Assembly: GCF_900187605.1 (NCBI RefSeq)
Contig: NZ_FYEA01000007.1
Coordinates: forward strand, 310,001-374,000
Direction: 5' to 3'
Origin: Pseudomonas sp. Irchel 3H7
GTDB lineage: Bacteria > Pseudomonadota > Gammaproteobacteria > Pseudomonadales > Pseudomonadaceae
Length of the DNA stretch: 64,000 nt
Both the position numbers and the translations under genes were made by a program. Positions 33,552 through 43,024 of the stretch are shown here, piece after piece. Position 1 is the stretch's first letter. Every line of letters begins with the position of its first letter. The notes beneath the pieces are model-generated. The model did not search any database, was not told the origin of the DNA, and saw only the letters and a program-made list of their open reading frames with translations.

Positions 33552-34949
33552 TCAGAACGGTAGTTGGAGATCAGGTGCAACGCGTTTCAGTTGGGCGTGG
33601 AACACATCCTTGATGCGTTGCAATTCAGCCTCGTCATCGGCCTCGAAGCGCAGCACCAGCACCGGCGTGGTGTTGGATGCGCGCACCAGGCCCCAGCCTT
33701 TGGCGTAATCGACTCGCACGCCGTCGATGGTGGTCAGGTCAGCGCCTGGGCCCCACTGTGCGTCGTGCAGTGCATCAATGATGCTGAATTTGCTCTCTTC
33801 GGTCACATGGATATTGATTTCCGGCGTAGAAATATCGTTCGGGAAGGTCGCAAACAGCTCTTCTGCGGTGGATTTTTCCTTGCTGAGGATCTCCAGCAGC
33901 CGTGCAGCGCTGTAGATGCCGTCGTCGAAACCGAACCAGCGTTCCTTGAAGAAGATGTGCCCGCTCATTTCACCGGCCAATAGCGCACCGGATTGTTTCA
34001 TTTTCTTTTTGATCAACGAATGACCAGTCTTCCACATTAGCGGACGACCACCGTACTCCTTGATCAGCGGCACCAGGCGACGGGTGCATTTGACGTCGAA
34101 AATGATCTCGGCGTCCGGGTTGCGTGCGACTACGTCGCGGGCGAACAGCATCAGCAGGCGATCCGGGTAGACGATGCTCCCGGTGTTGGTCACCACGCCG
34201 ACACGGTCACCGTCGCCGTCGAAGGCCAGGCCGATGTCGGCGTTGCTTTCCTTGACCTTGGCGATCAGGTCTACGAGGTTTTCCGGCTTGCCCGGATCCG
34301 GGTGATGGTTCGGGAAGTTGCCGTCGACTTCGCAGAACAGCGGGATGACTTCGCAGTTCAGCGCCTCGATCAGTTGCGGGGCGATCACGCCGGCCGCGCC
34401 GTTGCCGCAGTCGACCACGACCTTCATGCGCCGCGCCAGTTTGATGTCCTGGACGATTTCGGTGTTGTAGCGATCGAGGATTTCGACCTGAGTAACGCTG
34501 CCGGTGCCGCTGCTCAGATTGTTGGTTTTGATGCGCTCATGCAGCACCTGAATCTGTTCGTTGGCGAGGGTGTCGCCGGCGATGACGATCTTGAAACCGT
34601 TGTAGTTCGACGGGTTGTGGCTGCCGGTGAGCATCACGCCCGACTTGCCGGCCAGCACATTGGCGGCGTAATACAGCGCCGGCGTCGGCACCAGGCCAAC
34701 GTCGCTGACGTGGCAGCCGCTTTCGGCGATACCGCGGATCAGCTCGGCAACCAGTTCGGGGCCGGACAGGCGGCCATCGCGACCGACGGACACGTTCGGC
34801 TCACCCTCGGCCAGGCTCTGCGAGCCGATGGCGCGACCGATCCAGTAAGCGGTTTCGGCATTGAGGAATTCCGGCACGGTGCCGCGAATGTCATAGGCGC
34901 GGAAAATGCTGTCGGGCAGCTTCGGGGCAATCTTGGCTGGGGTGCTCAT
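33552..34949 (-). CDS. algC: phosphomannomutase/phosphoglucomutase AlgC
   Basis: This 465-residue enzyme interconverts hexose 1- and 6-phosphates for alginate, LPS and rhamnolipid precursors; P. aeruginosa AlgC has 463 residues. The phosphoserine loop is VMLTGSHNPSNYNGFK, the metal loop is FDGDGDRVGVV, and a sugar-binding GEMSGHIFFKERW follows. It lies between dut and argB, as in P. aeruginosa. Confidence 0.97.
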   Translation of the reverse strand: MSTPAKIAPKLPDSIFRAYDIRGTVPEFLNAETAYWIGRAIGSQSLAEGEPNVSVGRDGRLSGPELVAELIRGIAESGCHVSDVGLVPTPALYYAANVLAGKSGVMLTGSHNPSNYNGFKIVIAGDTLANEQIQVLHERIKTNNLSSGTGSVTQVEILDRYNTEIVQDIKLARRMKVVVDCGNGAAGVIAPQLIEALNCEVIPLFCEVDGNFPNHHPDPGKPENLVDLIAKVKESNADIGLAFDGDGDRVGVVTNTGSIVYPDRLLMLFARDVVARNPDAEIIFDVKCTRRLVPLIKEYGGRPLMWKTGHSLIKKKMKQSGALLAGEMSGHIFFKERWFGFDDGIYSAARLLEILSKEKSTAEELFATFPNDISTPEINIHVTEESKFSIIDALHDAQWGPGADLTTIDGVRVDYAKGWGLVRASNTTPVLVLRFEADDEAELQRIKDVFHAQLKRVAPDLQLPF

Positions 34950-35153
34950 CTACGGAAATGCTCCATCTCGAAAGTGGCGGGACAGACCGACGAATCGTTC
35001 GACGGCAGGCTCAAACTGAAGGGTATGACGGCGTTTTCCACAGAGAGTTCGTGGTATGAAAGGGCCATGACGCCTCGGCTGGCGTGGCTTTCGGCCGGCA
35101 AAACCTTGATTTTCGGTGTTAAACCTTTCAGTTGATCTGCCTGAAACTTCCCC

Positions 35154-35234
35154 CTGTAGGAGCTGCCGCAGGCTGCGATCTATTGATCTTGATCTTAAAA
35201 ATCAAAAGATCGCAGCCTGCGGCAGCTCCTACAG
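35154..35234 (+). repeat. REPIN-type inverted repeat
   Basis: CTGTAGGAGCTGCCGCAGGC at the left arm (35154-35180) is matched by its reverse complement at 35208-35234. Confidence 0.88.
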
Positions 35235-35247
35235 AAGATGACTCCGG

Positions 35248-35703
35248 TTATTTAGTGCCGGTGTGGCCAAACCCGCCGGTGCCGCGTTCGGTTTCGACGA
35301 ACTCTTCAACCATTTCAAAGTGCGCCTGTACCACCGGTACCAGCACCAATTGCGCCAGGCGTTCACCGACGGTCATGGTGAAATCGGTCTGGCCACGGTT
35401 CCAGCACGACACCATCAACGGGCCCTGGTAATCGGAGTCGATCAGGCCGACGAGGTTGCCCAGCACAATGCCGTGCTTATGGCCCATGCCCGAGCGCGGC
35501 AGGATCAGCGCGGCGAGGTTCGGGTCGCCGATGTAAACCGACAGACCGGTCGGGATCAGCACGGTTTCACCCGGCTTGATCACGATGTCCTGCTCCAGCA
35601 TGGCGCGCAGGTCGAGGCCAGCGGAGCCTGGTGTGGCGTATTGCGGCAGCGGGAATTCGCTGCCGATGCGTGGGTCGAGGATCTTGGCTTGCAAAGCGTG
35701 CAT
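35248..35703 (-). CDS. dut: dUTP diphosphatase Dut
   Basis: This 151-residue homotrimeric dUTPase keeps all five family motifs: PGSAGLDLRA, RSGMGHKHG, GLIDSDYQGP, GERLAQLVLVP, and the C-terminal RGTGGFGHTG. It prevents uracil entering DNA and supplies dUMP. The start is 5 bases downstream of the coaBC stop, so they are an operon. Confidence 0.98.
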   Translation of the reverse strand: MHALQAKILDPRIGSEFPLPQYATPGSAGLDLRAMLEQDIVIKPGETVLIPTGLSVYIGDPNLAALILPRSGMGHKHGIVLGNLVGLIDSDYQGPLMVSCWNRGQTDFTMTVGERLAQLVLVPVVQAHFEMVEEFVETERGTGGFGHTGTK

Positions 35704-35708
35704 GTAAA

Positions 35709-36917
35709 TTAAACCTGGTTCAGACGTTCGGCGATAAAAGTGACCAGCTGGCGAGCGATCTTGCTTTTGCTGGTCTGGGCGAAAACCGTGGCGTGCAGCG
35801 CACGGTCAATCACGCTGCAGGCGTTTTCTTCACTGTTGAAACCGATGCTCGGGTTGGCAACGTCGTTGGCGACGATCAAATCGAGATTCTTGTCCTTCAG
35901 CTTGCGTGCAGCGTAGTCGAGCAGGTGTTCGGTCTCGGCGGCAAAGCCGACACTGAACGGACGGTCGGGACGGGTCGCAATGGTGGCCAGGATGTCCGGG
36001 TTACGCACCATTTGCAGGACGAAGCCGTCACCGCTCGTAGGATCTTTCTTGAGTTTTTGCGGGGCGACGACTTCCGGGCGGTAGTCCGCAACGGCTGCCG
36101 AGGCGATGAACACGTCGCACGGGATCGCCGATTCGCAGGCCGCGAGCATGTCGCGAGCGCTGACCACATCGATGCGCGTGACGCGATCCGGGGTCGGCAG
36201 GTGCACCGGGCCGCTGATCAAGGTGACGCGGGCGCCGGCTTCAACTGCGGCTTCGGCGAGGGCAAAGCCCATTTTGCCGGAGCTGTGGTTGGTGATGTAG
36301 CGCACCGGGTCGATGTTTTCCTGGGTCGGGCCGGCGGTAATCACCACGTGCTTGCCGGTCAGAGCCTGACGCTGGAAGCAGTCCGCCGCGCATTGCGCCA
36401 GATCGGTGGCTTCCATCATGCGGCCCATGCCGACATCGCCGCAGGCCTGACTGCCCGAGGCTGGGCCGAAGGTCTTCAGGCCACGGCTTTCCAGGAGTTG
36501 CAGGTTGGCCTGGGTCGCCGGGTCGCGCCACATCGCCTGATTCATGGCCGGAGCAACGGCGACGACGGCGTCGGTAGCGAGCACCAGAGTGGTCAGCAAA
36601 TCATTGGCGATGCCTTGGGCAAGGCGGGCGATCAGGTCGGCGGTGGCCGGGGCGATCAGCACCAGATCGGCCCACTTGGCCAGCTCGATGTGGCCCATCG
36701 CGGCTTCGGCAGCCGGGTCGAGCAAGTCGAGGTGCACCGGGTGGCCGGACAGCGCTTGCATGGTCAGCGGGGTGATGAACTCGGCGCCGCCATGGGTCAT
36801 CACCACGCGCACTTCAGCGCCCTGATCGATCAGGCGACGAACCAGATCGGCGCTCTTGTAGGCCGCAATACCGCCGCCGACGCCCAGAACGATGCGTTTC
36901 CGATACAGCCGCTGCAT
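35709..36917 (-). CDS. coaBC: bifunctional CoaBC (Dfp)
   Basis: This 402-residue fusion makes 4'-phosphopantetheine from phosphopantothenate and cysteine. The N-terminal CoaC part binds FMN (VGGGIAAYKSADLVRRL, APAMNQAMW) and has the catalytic Cys loop GSQACGDVGMGRM. The C-terminal CoaB part has VVITAGPTQENIDPVRYITN and ASAAVADYRP. Start ATG 36917 (MQRLYRKRIVLGV) has AAAGG upstream. It is divergent from radC, the usual arrangement. Confidence 0.96.
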   Translation of the reverse strand: MQRLYRKRIVLGVGGGIAAYKSADLVRRLIDQGAEVRVVMTHGGAEFITPLTMQALSGHPVHLDLLDPAAEAAMGHIELAKWADLVLIAPATADLIARLAQGIANDLLTTLVLATDAVVAVAPAMNQAMWRDPATQANLQLLESRGLKTFGPASGSQACGDVGMGRMMEATDLAQCAADCFQRQALTGKHVVITAGPTQENIDPVRYITNHSSGKMGFALAEAAVEAGARVTLISGPVHLPTPDRVTRIDVVSARDMLAACESAIPCDVFIASAAVADYRPEVVAPQKLKKDPTSGDGFVLQMVRNPDILATIATRPDRPFSVGFAAETEHLLDYAARKLKDKNLDLIVANDVANPSIGFNSEENACSVIDRALHATVFAQTSKSKIARQLVTFIAERLNQV

Positions 36918-37052
36918 AGGTCTGCCTTTCATTTCGTGGGTGACATACGTGGCGAATCCCCCTCCCCAGGGTGAATTCGCCCGCAAAAAAGATGGGCTAA
37001 GATATCACAGCGACCGCTACGGAACAGCGGCGCCCACAGACAGGGAATGTGT

Positions 37053-37727
37053 ATGAGTATTCGCGATTGGCCTGCGGCGGAACGGCCGCGGGAAAGGTTA
37101 TTGGAGCACGGGGCAGCGAGCCTTTCGGACGCTGAGTTATTGGCGATTTTTCTGCGCACCGGATTGCCCGGAATAAGCGCTGTGGACCTGGCGCGCAATC
37201 TGTTGACTCAATTCGGCAGCCTGCGTTTGCTGCTTGAGGCCGACCAGCACGCATTCAGCAAACAATTGGGACTCGGGCCGGCGAAGTTTGCGCAACTGCA
37301 AGCTGCTCAGGAAATGAACAGGCGGCATCTGGCTGAGAAATCACGGCAGAAACCAGCCCTGGAAAACCCTCAGGTCGTTCGCGATTATCTGAAATCGATG
37401 CTGCGTCACGAACCGCATGAGGTGTTTGGTTGCCTGTTTCTCGACTCCAAACATCAAGTACTGAATTTCGAGATCCTCTTTCGCGGCTCGATCGACAACA
37501 CCAGCGTGCATCCACGCGAGGTTGTGAAGCGATGTTTGGCCAATAACGCGGCGGCGTTGATCCTGTGCCACAACCATCCATCGGGGAACACTGACCCCAG
37601 TCAGGCTGATCGATTGCTGACCAAGCGCCTGCAGAAGACGCTGGAGCTGATTGATGTGCGAGTGCTGGATCACTTCATCGTCGGCGATGGTGAGCCGCTG
37701 TCGATGGCGGAGTGTGGCTGGATGTAG
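37053..37727 (+). CDS. radC: RadC-family JAMM protein
   Basis: This 224-residue protein has an N-terminal helix-hairpin-helix-like part (LLEHGAASLSDAELLAIFLR) and a C-terminal MPN/JAMM metalloprotease-like domain with HNHPSGNTDPSQAD. Despite the name its role in repair is doubtful. Start ATG 37053 follows AGGGA at 7 bases; the ATG at 37047 is too close. Confidence 0.93.
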   Translation: MSIRDWPAAERPRERLLEHGAASLSDAELLAIFLRTGLPGISAVDLARNLLTQFGSLRLLLEADQHAFSKQLGLGPAKFAQLQAAQEMNRRHLAEKSRQKPALENPQVVRDYLKSMLRHEPHEVFGCLFLDSKHQVLNFEILFRGSIDNTSVHPREVVKRCLANNAAALILCHNHPSGNTDPSQADRLLTKRLQKTLELIDVRVLDHFIVGDGEPLSMAECGWM

Positions 37728-37751
37728 TTCTAGGGACAAAACGCAAGTCCA

Positions 37752-37841
37752 TGTAGGAGTGAGCCTGCTCGCGATGGCTTCATTTCAGTCAACATGTTTG
37801 GTGGCTGGAAGATTGCTATCGCGAGCAGGCTCACTCCTACA
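37752..37841 (+). repeat. REPIN-type inverted repeat
   Basis: TGTAGGAGTGAGCCTGCTCG at the left arm (to 37775) is the reverse complement of 37818-37841. It lies between convergent radC and the solute-binding protein gene. Confidence 0.88.
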
Positions 37842-37859
37842 GGTTATGTGTAAGGCAGG

Positions 37860-39446
37860 TTATTTGAGGTTGACCTTGGAATAGTCCTGCCGGCCGAACG
37901 GGCTTACCGAGTAACCCTGCACGTCTTTACGCGTCAGTGCGTAGGCCGTCGGGTGCGCCAGCGGCAGCCACAACGCCTGCTGCTGAATCTGCGTCTGCGC
38001 CTGTTCGTACAGCTTGGTACGCACGCCTTGTTCGCTGGTGGTCTTGCCGGCGCTGATCAACCTGTCCAGATCGGCATTGCAGTACCGCGCGAAATTGGTG
38101 CCCGATTTGACCGCGGCGCAGGAAAACTGCGGCGTAAGGAAGTTGTCCGGGTCGCCATTGTCACCGGCCCAGCCCATGAACAGCAGGTCATGCTCGCCGG
38201 CCTTCGCGCGACGAATCAATTCGCCCCATTCGATCACGCGGATTTCTGCCTGAATGCCGATTTCCGCCAGATCCGATTGCAGCAATTGCGCACCGAGGCT
38301 TGGATTCGGGTTTAGCAGGCTGCCTGACGGGCGTGTCCAGATGGTGGTCTGAAACCCGTCCTTCAATCCTGCCTTGGCCATCAGTGCCTTGGCTTTAGCG
38401 ACATCGTGCGGGTAACCCGGCAGACTCTTCGCGTAACTCCAGGTGTTCGGCGGATAAGGGCCATTGGCCGCTTCTGCGGTGTCTTCAAACACAGCCTTGA
38501 TGTAGTTGGCCTTGTCGAAGGCAAGGTTGATTGCCTGACGCACCTCCGGCTTGTCCAGTGGCGGATGCTGACTGTTGATGCCGACGAATGCGGTCATGAA
38601 CGCGTCAGTCTTTTCGACTTTCAGTGTCGGCTCTTTCAGCGCGGCCTGTACGTCCAACGGTTTTGGCGACAGGGCGATCTGGCATTCATTGCGCCGCAGT
38701 TTCTGCAGGCGCACGTTGGCGTCCGGGGTAATGGCGAAGATCAACGGATCCACCGCAGGCTTGCCGCCGAAGTAATCCGGGTTGGCCTTGTAGCGGATCG
38801 CCGCGTCTTTCTGGAAACGGTTGAAGACGAACGGGCCGGTGCCGATTGGCTGGCTGTTGAGCTTGTCGGTCGCGCCTGCCTTCATCAGCTTGTCGGCGTA
38901 TTCGGCGGAGTAGATCGAAGCGAAGCCCATACTCAGAGTCGCCAGGAACGTCGAATCCGGGTGATCAAGGGTGAAACGCACGGTGAGCGGGTCAAGTGCG
39001 TCGATTTTCTTGATCAGTGCCGGCAACTGCATCGACTGCGCATGCGGGAAGCCGCTCTGGGCGACTTTGTGCCACGGATTGGCCGGGTCGAGCATGCGGT
39101 CGAAGCTGAATTTGACGTCTTCGGCGGTCAGTTCACGGCTTGGCTTGAAGTATTCAGTGGTGTGAAATTTCACCTGCGCACGCAGCTTGAACACGTAAGT
39201 CAGGCCGTCGGTGCTGACTTCCCAGCTGTCGGCCAGGCTCGGCACGACTTTGCCGCTGGCGGTGTCGAAATCCACCAGGCGGTTCATCAGCACGTCGGCC
39301 GAGGCGTTGGTGGTGGTCAGCGAGTTGTATTGCACCACATCGAACCCTTCAGGGCTGGCCTCGGTGCAGACGCTCAGCGCGGCGGCCTGGGCCAGGGGGC
39401 TCAGCAGGAGCGGGGCGAGCAACAGGGGTAGGGCAGCGAGGCGCAT
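37860..39446 (-). CDS. ABC transporter solute-binding protein, family 5 (DppA-like)
   Basis: This 528-residue periplasmic protein has a signal peptide (LAALPLLLAPLLLSPLAQAAA) and the family 5 peptide/nickel-binding fold: SLADSWEVSTDGLTYVFKLR, then VRFTLDHPDSTFLATLSMG, then VRQAINLAFDKANYIKAVF. It probably delivers a dipeptide or similar ligand to an inner-membrane ABC permease not encoded here. A homologue (PA5317) lies between rpmB and radC in P. aeruginosa. Ligand unknown. Confidence 0.92.
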   Translation of the reverse strand: MRLAALPLLLAPLLLSPLAQAAALSVCTEASPEGFDVVQYNSLTTTNASADVLMNRLVDFDTASGKVVPSLADSWEVSTDGLTYVFKLRAQVKFHTTEYFKPSRELTAEDVKFSFDRMLDPANPWHKVAQSGFPHAQSMQLPALIKKIDALDPLTVRFTLDHPDSTFLATLSMGFASIYSAEYADKLMKAGATDKLNSQPIGTGPFVFNRFQKDAAIRYKANPDYFGGKPAVDPLIFAITPDANVRLQKLRRNECQIALSPKPLDVQAALKEPTLKVEKTDAFMTAFVGINSQHPPLDKPEVRQAINLAFDKANYIKAVFEDTAEAANGPYPPNTWSYAKSLPGYPHDVAKAKALMAKAGLKDGFQTTIWTRPSGSLLNPNPSLGAQLLQSDLAEIGIQAEIRVIEWGELIRRAKAGEHDLLFMGWAGDNGDPDNFLTPQFSCAAVKSGTNFARYCNADLDRLISAGKTTSEQGVRTKLYEQAQTQIQQQALWLPLAHPTAYALTRKDVQGYSVSPFGRQDYSKVNLK

Positions 39447-39717
39447 GGTCGGTTTCCTTTTACAGATCGAAGGCCCATCTGCAAGTGCAGTCTGGAAAAG
39501 GCCTACCCTAGAGGTCTGGATTACAAATGACTATCCCCTTTTTGCATTTTCGGGGCACAGTGATGGCGGTTTTTCAGACTGCGGCGCGCGGTAAAAAGTC
39601 TGGATCGGCCGTGAGGACGATTTTCTGCGACGAGTGGTAAAAATCGATGCCAGCCTTTATCCAAGGCGTTCGCAGGCTGAAAAAGCGTCTTTTTATGGAT
39701 TGATTGCACACCGAATG

Positions 39718-39746
39718 TTGTTGCACCCGGGTCTTTCTGGTATAAA
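39718..39746 (+). promoter_or_regulatory. candidate sigma-70 promoter for rpmB-rpmG
   Basis: TTGTTG (39718-39723), 17 bases, TATAAA (39741-39746) lie about 150 bases before rpmB. This gap (39447-39894) holds no other gene. Confidence 0.6.
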
Positions 39747-39815
39747 GCAGCGCTCTTTTCTAGGGGCCCGGTTCCTTCACTGTAGGTGTAGCCGGTAAGA
39801 CCTCTAAAGAAACGC

Positions 39816-39869
39816 GGCGCCTGGCGCCAAATGACTGAGAGATTAAGCGGCCAACCCATGCCGGGTTGG
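39816..39869 (+). promoter_or_regulatory. structured rpmB leader (possible autoregulatory site)
   Basis: The mRNA leader contains GGCGCC-T-GGCGCC (39816-39828) and the 7-bp hairpin CCAACCC-ATGCC-GGGTTGG (39851-39869) shortly before rpmB. Ribosomal-protein operons are often controlled by such leaders; here the function is inferred only. Confidence 0.4.
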
Positions 39870-39894
39870 GCATGTGGTTTTAGAGGGCTGAGGC

Positions 39895-40128
39895 ATGTCG
39901 AGAGTATGTCAAGTTACCGGTAAGGGTCCGGTGACTGGGAATAACATTTCCCACGCAAACAACAAAACCCGTCGTCGTTTCCTGCCGAACCTGCAGCATC
40001 ACCGCTTCTGGGTTGAAGAAGAGAAACGTTTTGTGCGTCTGCGCGTATCTGCCAAAGGCATGCGTATCATCGACAAGCGTGGCATCACTGTCGTGCTCGC
40101 CGAACTTCGCCGCGATGGCAAGATTTAA
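39895..40128 (+). CDS. rpmB: 50S ribosomal protein L28
   Basis: This 77-residue basic protein matches bacterial L28 (SRVCQVTGKGPVTGNNISHA, NNKTRRRFLPNLQHHRFW). It is part of the large subunit near the E site. rpmG follows 11 bases downstream as the standard rpmB-rpmG operon. Confidence 0.98.
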   Translation: MSRVCQVTGKGPVTGNNISHANNKTRRRFLPNLQHHRFWVEEEKRFVRLRVSAKGMRIIDKRGITVVLAELRRDGKI

Positions 40129-40139
40129 GGGAGCTAATC

Positions 40140-40295
40140 ATGCGTGAATTGATTCGTTTGATCTCGAGCGCCGGTACTGGTCACTTCTACACTACCGACA
40201 AGAACAAGCGTACTACCCCGGACAAAATCGAGATCAAGAAATATGATCCGGTTGTTCGCAAGCACGTGATCTACAAGGAAGGCAAAATCAAGTAA
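40140..40295 (+). CDS. rpmG: 50S ribosomal protein L33
   Basis: This 51-residue protein (MRELIRLISSAGTGHFYTTD, then KNKRTTPDKIEIKKYDPVVR, ending KHVIYKEGKIK) is a full-length L33. It has no cysteines, so it is the zinc-independent form. GGGAG (40129-40133) precedes the ATG. A strong terminator follows. Confidence 0.97.
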   Translation: MRELIRLISSAGTGHFYTTDKNKRTTPDKIEIKKYDPVVRKHVIYKEGKIK

Positions 40296-40315
40296 TTGAT
40301 TTTTCCGGACTTACG

Positions 40316-40350
40316 AAAAAGGCCCGTATCTCACGATACGGGCCTTTTTT
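40316..40350 (+). terminator. rho-independent terminator after rpmG
   Basis: AAAAAGGCCCGTATC pairs with GATACGGGCCTTTTT around TCAC. Confidence 0.92.
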
Positions 40351-40371
40351 GTTGCCTTGAAGCCTGATCGA

Positions 40372-40581
40372 TCAACCACAGATCAGTTCAATGATCTCGT
40401 TTTTCTCGTTGACCAGGACTCTGATGCGGTCCGCATCAGTGCGCAGGTTGTACATGCCATCCGGCACTTCGAGGCGATGCTTTGTTACTCCGGCTGCGTT
40501 GCGCACAGCGAGCAGGTTGTCAGTAGTAGCAACATCGCCGAGGAAAAATTGCGCGTTGTAGAGATTGCATTGGCTGGACAT
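40372..40581 (-). CDS. small hypothetical protein (69 aa)
   Basis: A 69-residue ORF with a strong AAGGAGG 6 bases before its ATG, which supports real translation. Pattern: LYNAQFFLGDVATTDNLLAV, LEVPDGMYNLRTDADRIRVL, VNEKNEIIELICG. It is beta-rich, with two cysteines. No family recognised. Confidence 0.6.
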   Translation of the reverse strand: MSSQCNLYNAQFFLGDVATTDNLLAVRNAAGVTKHRLEVPDGMYNLRTDADRIRVLVNEKNEIIELICG

Positions 40582-40739
40582 TGTGCCTCCTTGCTTTGGT
40601 TTGAGTTGAGGCCCCTATTCATCGAATCAGACTAACCTCCTGGTTTGACTGATCTTTTCTCGATTCCTAAGCGGCCAGCCGAAGTTTCACTCAAACCTGC
40701 TGGACATGCCTTACCCTGCTCGTCACCGTGTGTGTCGGA

Positions 40740-41102
40740 TCAGCTTTTCTGTTCAAAGATCACATAGACCTTGCGGCAAGCCTCCAGCACTTCCCAAGTG
40801 CCACGAAACCCCGCCGGAATCACAAACCGGTCACCAACACGCAAGGTCTTGGCATTGCCATCGCCATCACGCAGCACCGAAACGCCCTGCAAGATCTCGC
40901 AGTATTCATGCTCGGTGTAGTTCACTGTCCACTGACCCACCGCGCCTTCCCACACACCAACGCCCATCTGCCCACAAGGGCTTTCGTATTGGTGGAACAC
41001 CGCTTGCTCAGGATCACCCTTGAGCACTTTCGCCGGGTCCGGACGATAGCGTTCGGCTTCGCTGCTGGTCAGGCTGATGTCGACGACGTTCTGGATGTTC
41101 AT
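40740..41102 (-). CDS. cupin domain protein
   Basis: This 120-residue protein is a single cupin with the segment TEHEYCEILQGVSVLRDGDG and the second motif VGDRFVIPAGFRGTWEVLE, like the DUF861/EutQ-like cupins that act on small amines or sugars. It is divergent from the kauB-like dehydrogenase. Substrate unknown. Confidence 0.85.
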   Translation of the reverse strand: MNIQNVVDISLTSSEAERYRPDPAKVLKGDPEQAVFHQYESPCGQMGVGVWEGAVGQWTVNYTEHEYCEILQGVSVLRDGDGNAKTLRVGDRFVIPAGFRGTWEVLEACRKVYVIFEQKS

Positions 41103-41339
41103 TGTTGTTTTCTCCCGTAATGACGACGTGATGGTTGGAATGGGCGAAAGTCTATGTTTATTAAAATGAACACCGCAAGGCCGTATAGCCGGCTTATGTC
41201 AAATATATTGAAACAACCCCGGCCGCTGGTTTAGGGTGGCGGGTGCCTTGGGCCGAAATGCAGGCTGGCCGGGCAGAATTTTTGAGGACGCTGGCGACGA
41301 TCGCGCGGCGCTCGTATTGAACAAGAGGAGGACACTTAA

Positions 41340-42833
41340 ATGACCACCCTGACTCGTGCCGACTGGGAACAACGCGCCCGCGACCTGAAGATTGAAGGCC
41401 GCGCCTACCTCAATGGCGAATACACCGACGCCGTCTCCGGCGAGACCTTCGAGTGCATCAGCCCGGTCGATGGCCGTCTGCTCGGCAAGATTGCCAGCTG
41501 TGACGCCGCCGACGCTCAGCGCGCCGTGGAAAACGCCCGCGCCACCTTCAATTCCGGCGTCTGGTCGCGCTTGGCGCCGACCAAACGCAAAGCCACCATG
41601 ATCCGTTTTGCCGGCCTGCTCAAGCAGCACGCCGAGGAACTGGCCCTGCTCGAAACCCTCGACATGGGCAAGCCGATCAGTGATTCGCTGTACATCGACG
41701 TCCCGGGCGCGGCGCAAGCGCTGAGCTGGAGCGGTGAAGCGATCGACAAGATTTACGACGAAGTCGCCGCTACGCCGCACGATCAACTGGGTCTGGTGAC
41801 TCGCGAGCCAGTGGGGGTGGTCGGCGCCATCGTACCGTGGAACTTCCCATTGATGATGGCCTGCTGGAAACTCGGCCCGGCATTGTCGACCGGTAACTCG
41901 GTGATCCTCAAGCCGTCGGAAAAATCCCCGCTGACCGCCATTCGCATCGCTGCGCTGGCTGTTGAAGCCGGTATTCCGAAAGGCGTGCTCAACGTGCTGC
42001 CGGGCTACGGCCACACCGTCGGCAAGGCGCTGGCCCTGCACAACGACGTCGATACGCTGGTATTTACCGGTTCGACCAAGATCGCCAAGCAATTGATGAT
42101 CTACTCCGGCGAATCGAACATGAAACGCGTCTGGCTGGAAGCCGGCGGCAAGAGCCCGAACATCGTCTTTGCCGATGCGCCGGATCTGCAAGCCGCCGCT
42201 GAATCCGCCGCCAGCGCCATCGCCTTCAACCAGGGTGAAGTCTGCACCGCCGGTTCGCGTCTGCTGGTCGAGCGTTCGATCAAGGACACATTCCTGCCGA
42301 TGGTGATTGAGGCGCTGAAGGCCTGGAAGCCGGGCAATCCGCTGGACCCGGCGACCAATGTCGGTGCACTGGTGGATACGCAGCAGATGAACACCGTGCT
42401 GTCGTACATCGAATCCGGCCACAGCGATGGCGCCAAACTGGTCGCTGGCGGCAAGCGCATCCTGCAGGAAACCGGTGGCACCTACGTCGAGCCAACGATT
42501 TTCGACGGCGTGAGCAACGCGATGAAAATCGCTCAGGAAGAGATTTTCGGGCCGGTTCTGTCGGTTATCGCCTTCGATACTGCCGAGGAAGCTATCCAGA
42601 TCGCCAACGACACGCCTTACGGCTTGGCCGCTGCGGTCTGGACCCAGGACATCTCCAAGGCACACCTGACCGCCAAGGCTCTGCGTGCCGGCAGTGTGTG
42701 GGTCAACCAGTACGACGGCGGCGACATGACCGCACCGTTTGGCGGCTTCAAGCAGTCGGGCAACGGCCGCGACAAGTCGCTGCACGCGTTCGACAAATAC
42801 ACTGAGCTGAAAGCGACGTGGATCAAGCTGTAA
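41340..42833 (+). CDS. kauB: aldehyde dehydrogenase, KauB-like (4-guanidinobutyraldehyde / polyamine aldehyde)
   Basis: This 497-residue NAD(P)-dependent aldehyde dehydrogenase has the same length recalled for P. aeruginosa KauB. It shows WNFPLMMACWK, the nucleotide loop FTGSTKIAKQLM, the general base in WLEAGGKSPNIV and the nucleophile in NQGEVCTAGSRL. KauB-type enzymes oxidise aminoaldehydes from agmatine, putrescine and arginine catabolism. The start follows GAGGAGGA at 7 bases. Its position beside rpmG-rpmB matches PA5312. Exact substrate is inferred. Confidence 0.88.
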   Translation: MTTLTRADWEQRARDLKIEGRAYLNGEYTDAVSGETFECISPVDGRLLGKIASCDAADAQRAVENARATFNSGVWSRLAPTKRKATMIRFAGLLKQHAEELALLETLDMGKPISDSLYIDVPGAAQALSWSGEAIDKIYDEVAATPHDQLGLVTREPVGVVGAIVPWNFPLMMACWKLGPALSTGNSVILKPSEKSPLTAIRIAALAVEAGIPKGVLNVLPGYGHTVGKALALHNDVDTLVFTGSTKIAKQLMIYSGESNMKRVWLEAGGKSPNIVFADAPDLQAAAESAASAIAFNQGEVCTAGSRLLVERSIKDTFLPMVIEALKAWKPGNPLDPATNVGALVDTQQMNTVLSYIESGHSDGAKLVAGGKRILQETGGTYVEPTIFDGVSNAMKIAQEEIFGPVLSVIAFDTAEEAIQIANDTPYGLAAAVWTQDISKAHLTAKALRAGSVWVNQYDGGDMTAPFGGFKQSGNGRDKSLHAFDKYTELKATWIKL

Positions 42834-42887
42834 GCCGTTAGGAGGGGCTGTTCGCGAGAGCAGATCCTCCAGACGAGGCAGATCCCT

Positions 42888-42976
42888 GTGGGAGCGAGCC
42901 TGCTCGCGAAAGCGGTGTATCAGTCAGCCCTTGTGCTGAATGTGAAACCGCTTTCGCGAGCAGGCTCGCTCCCACA
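42888..42976 (+). repeat. REPIN-type inverted repeat
   Basis: TGTGGGAGCGAGCCTGCTCG starts the left arm; the right arm ends at 42976 with its reverse complement. This is a GC-richer variant of the TGTAGGAGTGAGCC family. Confidence 0.88.
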
Positions 42977-43024
42977 TTTGCTTGATGTGGCCTCTAAAAA
43001 TAATTATCCACAGGAGCGTGGAAC

